Shown here piece after piece: positions 59,758 through 64,000 of a DNA stretch of 64,000 nt (position 1 is its first letter; each line of letters starts with the position of its first letter). Position numbers and translations under genes: made by a program. Location of the stretch: assembly GCF_000521605.1 (NCBI RefSeq), contig NZ_CP006942.1, positions 2,170,001-2,234,000 on the forward strand, given 5' to 3'. The notes beneath the pieces were generated by a model. The model was not told the DNA's origin. It saw only the letters and a list, made by a program, of their open reading frames with translations, and did no database searches. This stretch comes from Mannheimia sp. USDA-ARS-USMARC-1261 (GTDB lineage: Bacteria; Pseudomonadota; Gammaproteobacteria; Enterobacterales; Pasteurellaceae).

Positions 59758-62238
59758 ATGCTACATTCTCGCCGTCAGTTTTTAAAAAATATGTCGATTA
59801 TGGCTGGTGCATTTGCAATGCCGAATTTCCTTGTTCCTCGTGAAGTAAAAGCCAATAGTACACCCGTAAGTGATTGGAAAATCACAGGTTGTCAGTGGGG
59901 GGCTGTGCGTGCCAGAGTGGAAAATGGACGAGTAACTGAAATCAAGCCTTTTGAGTATGATAAACACCCGTCTGAAATGATTAACGGCATTAAAGATCTA
60001 CTTTATAGCGAAGCTCGTGTGCGTTATCCAATGGTGCGTGTGGATTGGCTTAAAAACCGCCAAAACAGCAATCGTACACAGCGTGGCGATAATCGCTTTG
60101 TGCGTGTGAGCTGGAAAGAAGCATTAGATTTATTCTATGAAGAGCTGGAACGTATTCAAAAAGATTACGGACCTTGGGCGTTACATACGGCGAATGTGGG
60201 TTGGCGTTCTTCCGGGCAGTTCCACAGTTGCGGAAATCATATGATTAGAGCCATTGCGATGCACGGCTCAAGCGTTAGTTCGGTAGGTGATTACTCCACA
60301 GGTGCAGGGCAAACCATTCTGCCTTATGTGCTAGGCAGTACAGAGGTTTACTCGCAAGGAACATCTTGGGAGATTATTTTAAAAGAGACGGAAAACCTGA
60401 TTTTCTGGGCAAGCGACCCGGTGAAAAATTTACAAGTGGGTTGGAACTGCGAAACTCACGAATCCTATGGATATTTAGAGCAACTCAAACAAAAAGTAGC
60501 GGAGAAAAAAATCAATGTGATTTCTATTGATCCGGTTAAAAGCAAAACTCAAAATTTCTTAGGTTGCGATCAACTTTATGTTAATCCACAGGCAGATATG
60601 CCGTTTATGCTGGCAATTGCTCACACTTTATATGAAGAAAATTTATACGATAAAGCTTTTCTTGATGTCTACACTTTAGGCTTTGAAAAATTTGTGCCTT
60701 ATTTATTGGGCGAAACAGAAGATAAAATCGAAAAAACACCTGAATGGGCTGCTCCAATTTGTGGTATTTCTGCGAATAAAATCCGTGAATTTGCCCGTAT
60801 GCTGGCAGGAAAACGTACACAGCTGATTTTCGGCTGGGCAATTCAACGCCAACAACACGGCGAGCAGCCTTATTGGATGGGAGCAGTACTGGCAGCAATG
60901 TTAGGACAAATCGGCTTGCCGGGCGGTGGAATTAGTTATGCTCATCACTATAGCTCGATTGGTGTTTCCAGCTCCGGTGCAGCAACGCCCGGTTCTTTCC
61001 CGTCTAACCTAGATGAAGATCAAAAACCAAAATACGGCAATAAAAACTATAATGGTTACAGTGAGGTTATTCCTGTTGCTCGTGCCACAGACTCTTTACT
61101 ACACGCAGGTGAAACCATTGATTACAATGGCAAGAAAATTGTTTACGCTCCCTATAAAATGGCAATTTTCACAGGTTGCAACCAATGGAGCAGACAATCT
61201 GATCTCAACAAAATGAAAAAGGCATTCCAACAACTCGAAACGGTGGTTACTATCAACTACAGTTGGACGGCAACTTGCCGCTTTGCCGATATTGTGTTGC
61301 CTGCTTGTACTCCATTTGAGCGAAACGACATTGATACCTACGGCTCATACAGCAATAGAGGTATTATTGCGATGCAAAAACTGGTTGAGCCGATGTATGA
61401 ATCTCGCCCTGATTTTGAGATTTTCAAAGATTTATGCAGTCGTTATGGCGAAGGAAAAGCAGGGGAATATTGCCAAAACCTTGATGAAAAAGGCTGGCTA
61501 AACCGCTTATATACCGAATGTCGCCGAGCTAATCGAGGCAAATTTGAAATGCCAAAAACCTTCGATGAATTTTGGCAAACGGGCTTTGTGCTGTTCCCTG
61601 AAGGCAAGGCTTGGGTTCGGCATAAAGATTTCCGAGAAGATCCTGAACTGCACGCATTAGGCACACCATCGGGTTTTATTGAAATTTACAGCACTAAAAT
61701 TGCCAAATATGGCTATGATGACTGCAAAGGACACCCAATGTGGTTCGAAAAAGCAGAACGCTCACACGGCGGACCGAAATCGGATCAATATCCTTTCTGG
61801 TTACAATCGTGCCACCCCGACAAACGTTTGCATTCACAGCTTTGTGAATCAAAAAGTTTACGTGAAACTTACAGCGTACAGGGCAGAGAACCATTTTATA
61901 TGAACCCGCAAGATGCAGAAAAATTAGGCATTAAAGATGGTGATTTAGTGCGGGTTTTTAATGAGCGAGGACAAGTTTTGGTGGGAGCGGTACTGTCAGA
62001 CAACTTCCCCACCGGCGTGGTTCGATTACAAGAAGGGGCTTGGTATTCACCTGTTGATGAAACCATCGGTGCATTAGACACCTACGGCAGCCCAAACACG
62101 CTCACTCTGGATATTGGCTCATCTAAACTCTCTCAAGCAACTTGTGTAAGCACCTGCCTAGTGAATGTAGAAAAATGGCAAGGCGAAGCCCCAGCACCGA
62201 ACGGTTTTAGCGGAGCGATTGAGGTAGAGCGTTTATGA
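59758..62238 (+). CDS. torA: TMAO/DMSO/biotin-sulfoxide-type molybdoenzyme (TorA/TorZ family)
   Basis: 826 residues. Tat signal [20 protein letters not shown]. No N-terminal Fe-S cluster motif. Molybdenum-ligand Ser in [17 protein letters not shown]; bis-MGD binding blocks [45 protein letters not shown] and the C-terminal [19 protein letters not shown]. Periplasmic S- or N-oxide reductase for anaerobic respiration; TMAO is likeliest by the neighbours, but TorZ/BisC type range is possible. SD AGAGGAAAG. Followed by torD with overlap. Needs Mog from this window for cofactor. Confidence 0.93.
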   Translation: MLHSRRQFLKNMSIMAGAFAMPNFLVPREVKANSTPVSDWKITGCQWGAVRARVENGRVTEIKPFEYDKHPSEMINGIKDLLYSEARVRYPMVRVDWLKNRQNSNRTQRGDNRFVRVSWKEALDLFYEELERIQKDYGPWALHTANVGWRSSGQFHSCGNHMIRAIAMHGSSVSSVGDYSTGAGQTILPYVLGSTEVYSQGTSWEIILKETENLIFWASDPVKNLQVGWNCETHESYGYLEQLKQKVAEKKINVISIDPVKSKTQNFLGCDQLYVNPQADMPFMLAIAHTLYEENLYDKAFLDVYTLGFEKFVPYLLGETEDKIEKTPEWAAPICGISANKIREFARMLAGKRTQLIFGWAIQRQQHGEQPYWMGAVLAAMLGQIGLPGGGISYAHHYSSIGVSSSGAATPGSFPSNLDEDQKPKYGNKNYNGYSEVIPVARATDSLLHAGETIDYNGKKIVYAPYKMAIFTGCNQWSRQSDLNKMKKAFQQLETVVTINYSWTATCRFADIVLPACTPFERNDIDTYGSYSNRGIIAMQKLVEPMYESRPDFEIFKDLCSRYGEGKAGEYCQNLDEKGWLNRLYTECRRANRGKFEMPKTFDEFWQTGFVLFPEGKAWVRHKDFREDPELHALGTPSGFIEIYSTKIAKYGYDDCKGHPMWFEKAERSHGGPKSDQYPFWLQSCHPDKRLHSQLCESKSLRETYSVQGREPFYMNPQDAEKLGIKDGDLVRVFNERGQVLVGAVLSDNFPTGVVRLQEGAWYSPVDETIGALDTYGSPNTLTLDIGSSKLSQATCVSTCLVNVEKWQGEAPAPNGFSGAIEVERL

Positions 62239-62810
62239 TGCCATTAGCAAAAGAAGAAAAGCTACTACTGCTGCAATGGTTGCGTAATCTGCTCGCACGA
62301 GAACTCTCAAATGAGCAGTTACAAGCCTTACAAGCGGTCGAATTTCAACAATTTTTTGCATTTCTGGCTGAAATTGGCTTTGCCCCCCAAAGCAAAGCCT
62401 TAGTGGAGGAAATTCAAAAGCTCGGCTTATTTGAAAATCCACGTTTAGAATTAGCTGCTGATTTCGCCCAATGCTTTTTGCTTGAAGGCAGATCCTCTGC
62501 TCTACCCTATGCTTCCGCTTATTTAACTGATCCTACTCTCTCCGAAAATTTAGCGAAAATGGATCGCTATTTAGATCGCTTCAAACTCCAACTCAACCGA
62601 GAAACCAACGAACCTAGCGATCATCTCGTAGTGTATTTGGAAGTTTTGATCCAACTTATTGAGCAAAACAAGCACCAAGAAGCGAGTGATTTCATCAAAA
62701 ATCAACTGCTGACTTGGCTACCTCAGCTGGCAGAAAAAACGGAAAAGACGAACATCACAACAAGGTTTTACCCGATTTTGGTTCGTTTTTTGTTGGATGT
62801 TTTGAGATAA
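62235..62810 (+). CDS. torD: TorD-type molybdoenzyme chaperone
   Basis: 191 residues, all-helical TorD/DmsD family pattern: [44 protein letters not shown] and [18 protein letters not shown] (the EPxDHL-type motif). Binds apo-TorA and its signal until the cofactor is in. ATG 62235 overlaps the torA stop by four bases; ATG 62238 is a second choice. An uptake-signal core lies inside (near 62333). Confidence 0.9.
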   Translation: MMPLAKEEKLLLLQWLRNLLARELSNEQLQALQAVEFQQFFAFLAEIGFAPQSKALVEEIQKLGLFENPRLELAADFAQCFLLEGRSSALPYASAYLTDPTLSENLAKMDRYLDRFKLQLNRETNEPSDHLVVYLEVLIQLIEQNKHQEASDFIKNQLLTWLPQLAEKTEKTNITTRFYPILVRFLLDVLR

Positions 62811-62811
62811 C

Positions 62812-62846
62812 AAAATTCCCTCAAAGCTTATCTCTGAGGGAATTTC
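62812..62846. terminator. Terminator between torD and pseudoazurin gene
   Basis: AAATTCCCTCA-AAGCTTATCTC-TGAGGGAATTT; serves both convergent genes. Confidence 0.85.
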
Positions 62847-63296
62847 TTACTGTATTTGATCGAAGTAATCAAACAAACGTCCTGAATTTTCTTTGGTGCG
62901 TTTTTCGATTTTTTCGACTTCTTTTTGTGCCGCTTCACGGTTTACAGGCTTACCTACTTGGATAATACCGCTCATATTCATTGTGCGGTGTGGCGGGCAA
63001 TAGTAAACATAAACGCCTTCATGGGTAAGCGTAAGAGTAAATTTTTCATCTTCTTTAGAGAGGAATTTTTCCGCCCCTTCCGGAATCGCACGGCTTTCCA
63101 TCCAATGCCCTTTGTCGGTTGGGATAAAAGTTATTGTATCGCCCACTTCTGCTTTCAAATAACCCGGTTCAAATACCATACCGCCTTCTGCATTATTATC
63201 AAGCATTTTGATTTCGTGATGAGCGGCAAATGTTGAAACCGAAAAAAACGCAAGCGATAAAAATGCCAACTGCCCTAACTTAGTTTGCTTAACCAT
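62847..63296 (-). CDS. Pseudoazurin-like blue copper protein
   Basis: 149 residues. Signal peptide ending STFA. Cupredoxin fold with the type 1 copper ligands: first His in the N-terminal strands region, then Cys-His-Met in YYCPPHRTMNMSG. Matches pseudoazurin, a periplasmic one-electron carrier. The extra C-terminal helix (VNREAAQKEVEKIEKRTKEN) is usual. Its usual partners are copper nitrite reductase or N2O reductase, which are not in the window. Convergent with the tor genes, so a role with them is only possible. Confidence 0.88.
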   Translation of the reverse strand: MVKQTKLGQLAFLSLAFFSVSTFAAHHEIKMLDNNAEGGMVFEPGYLKAEVGDTITFIPTDKGHWMESRAIPEGAEKFLSKEDEKFTLTLTHEGVYVYYCPPHRTMNMSGIIQVGKPVNREAAQKEVEKIEKRTKENSGRLFDYFDQIQ

Positions 63297-63440
63297 ATAT
63301 CTCTCCTATGTTTTCAAACAAGCCTGTCTAGCACTTTAATCCAGCCGAAAAGTATTTGCAAATTTTTCCTCAAATATAACCGCTTGCATAAAAATAAGGG
63401 GCAAATTACTTTGCCCCTGTATTTATTCAATCAAGATGAA

Positions 63441-64000
63441 TTATTTTTTCTTCGCGTATTTGAGTGAGTCAATTGCTACCGCTAAGATGATAATGCCACC
63501 TTTGATGATATATTGCCAGTAAGGGTTTACACCAATGTAGGTTAAACCATAGTTAATTACGGTGAAGATAAGCACCCCGGTTACTACGCCGATGATTGTA
63601 CCCACACCACCTGCAAATGATACGCCACCTACTACGCAAGCTGCGATTGCATCCATTTCATACATAAAGCCTAAGTTGTTGGTTGCACTACCGATACGAC
63701 CTGCTTCTAACATACCGCCGAATGCGTAGAAGATGCCTGAAAGCATATAAATACCCATTAAGTTAAGCGGTACGTTTACGCCAGAAACGCGTGCTGCTTC
63801 CGGGTTTCCACCAATCGCAAATACGTTTTTACCGAAACGGGTTTTATTCCATAACGTCCACATAATAATGGTGGCGATCACAGCATAAATAGTGATGTAG
63901 GAGAGCCTAAAGTCGCCAAAGCGGAAGAAACCTTGTGCAAAACTTGAGAAGTCATCGCTAAAACCAGCAATTGGCGATGAGCCTACAGCATCGTAGTAAA
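63441..64000 (-). CDS. mglC: Galactose/methyl-galactoside ABC transporter permease (partial)
   Basis: 186 codons inside the window, running off the right edge; C-terminal half of MglC. WNKTRFGKNVFAIGGNPEAARVSGVNV, AGRIGSATNNLGFMYEMDAIAACVVGGVSF and LTYIGVNPYWQYIIKG identify it rather than RbsC or XylH. Inner-membrane pore of the galactose uptake system; mglA and mglB should lie to the right. The end is LKYAKKK. 144 bases separate it from the pseudoazurin gene start and hold an uptake-signal-like core. Confidence 0.93.
   Translation of the reverse strand, partial: YYDAVGSSPIAGFSDDFSSFAQGFFRFGDFRLSYITIYAVIATIIMWTLWNKTRFGKNVFAIGGNPEAARVSGVNVPLNLMGIYMLSGIFYAFGGMLEAGRIGSATNNLGFMYEMDAIAACVVGGVSFAGGVGTIIGVVTGVLIFTVINYGLTYIGVNPYWQYIIKGGIIILAVAIDSLKYAKKK

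Overview
The window looks like chromosome of a naturally competent gammaproteobacterium of the family Pasteurellaceae, in the Actinobacillus pleuropneumoniae / Mannheimia type branch. The main signs are the many copies of the Apl-type DNA uptake core ACAAGCGGT (or ACCGCTTGT), gene content and order typical of the family (fabA-lonB-matP-ompA, comNOPQ-recC, thrU-tyrU-glyT-thrT-tufB), and Sxy/CRP-S type competence sites. No replication origin, rRNA operon, CRISPR array or prophage was seen.

Layout. 1-7.9 kb: rpmB (cut by the left edge), radC, coaBC, an SH3-like small protein, a YhcG-type nuclease, dut, slmA, yheU, crp, murB, birA. 7.9-8.6 kb: a toxin-antitoxin pair on the minus strand with a competence-type CRP-S site upstream. 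8.9-19.1 kb: an HbpA/DppA-type lipoprotein on the plus strand, then on the minus strand comNOPQ (competence pseudopilins), recC and ptrA. 19.2-23.1 kb: fabA, lonB, matP, ompA. 23.6-34.3 kb: ydiJ, an apparently unannotated 37-residue hydrophobic peptide gene with its own promoter and terminator, menI, yidC, tpx, plsC, ftsP, accA, tRNA-Thr, pdxY. 34.5-37.4 kb: an autotransporter with 21 PEPQPQ repeats, split by a frameshift. 37.5-39.2 kb: tuf and four tRNAs. 39.4-48.6 kb: coaA, ccmG-ccmH-ccmI-mog, glnB, lspA, ispH, sdhE, maoP, trmA, two tRNA-Ser, ybaN, xerC. 49.2-52.5 kb: a cysteine-use operon (YheO-type regulator, transporter, cyuA). 52.6-53.6 kb: an IS1249-like (IS256 group) element with 8-bp target duplication and a broken transposase. 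53.6-58.9 kb: the glyQ-glyS operon, interrupted by a complete EcoRV-like restriction-modification pair and a small frameshifted gene. 59.1-62.8 kb: a TorC-type monohaem cytochrome, TorA-type molybdoenzyme and TorD, behind an FNR-like site; then a pseudoazurin and the end of mglC (cut by the right edge).

How parts fit. Three separate transcription units (radC, the toxin-antitoxin pair, comNOPQ-recC) carry near-identical CRP-S sites about 78-93 bases upstream of their starts, and crp itself is in the window, so part of a competence regulon is visible here. The points most worth a second look are the competence-linked toxin-antitoxin pair, the comN leader hairpin, the 37-residue peptide gene with a possible RNA switch, the EcoRV-like system lodged inside the glycyl-tRNA synthetase operon, the split autotransporter, a family of short palindromes with matched arms, and the reduced TorC.
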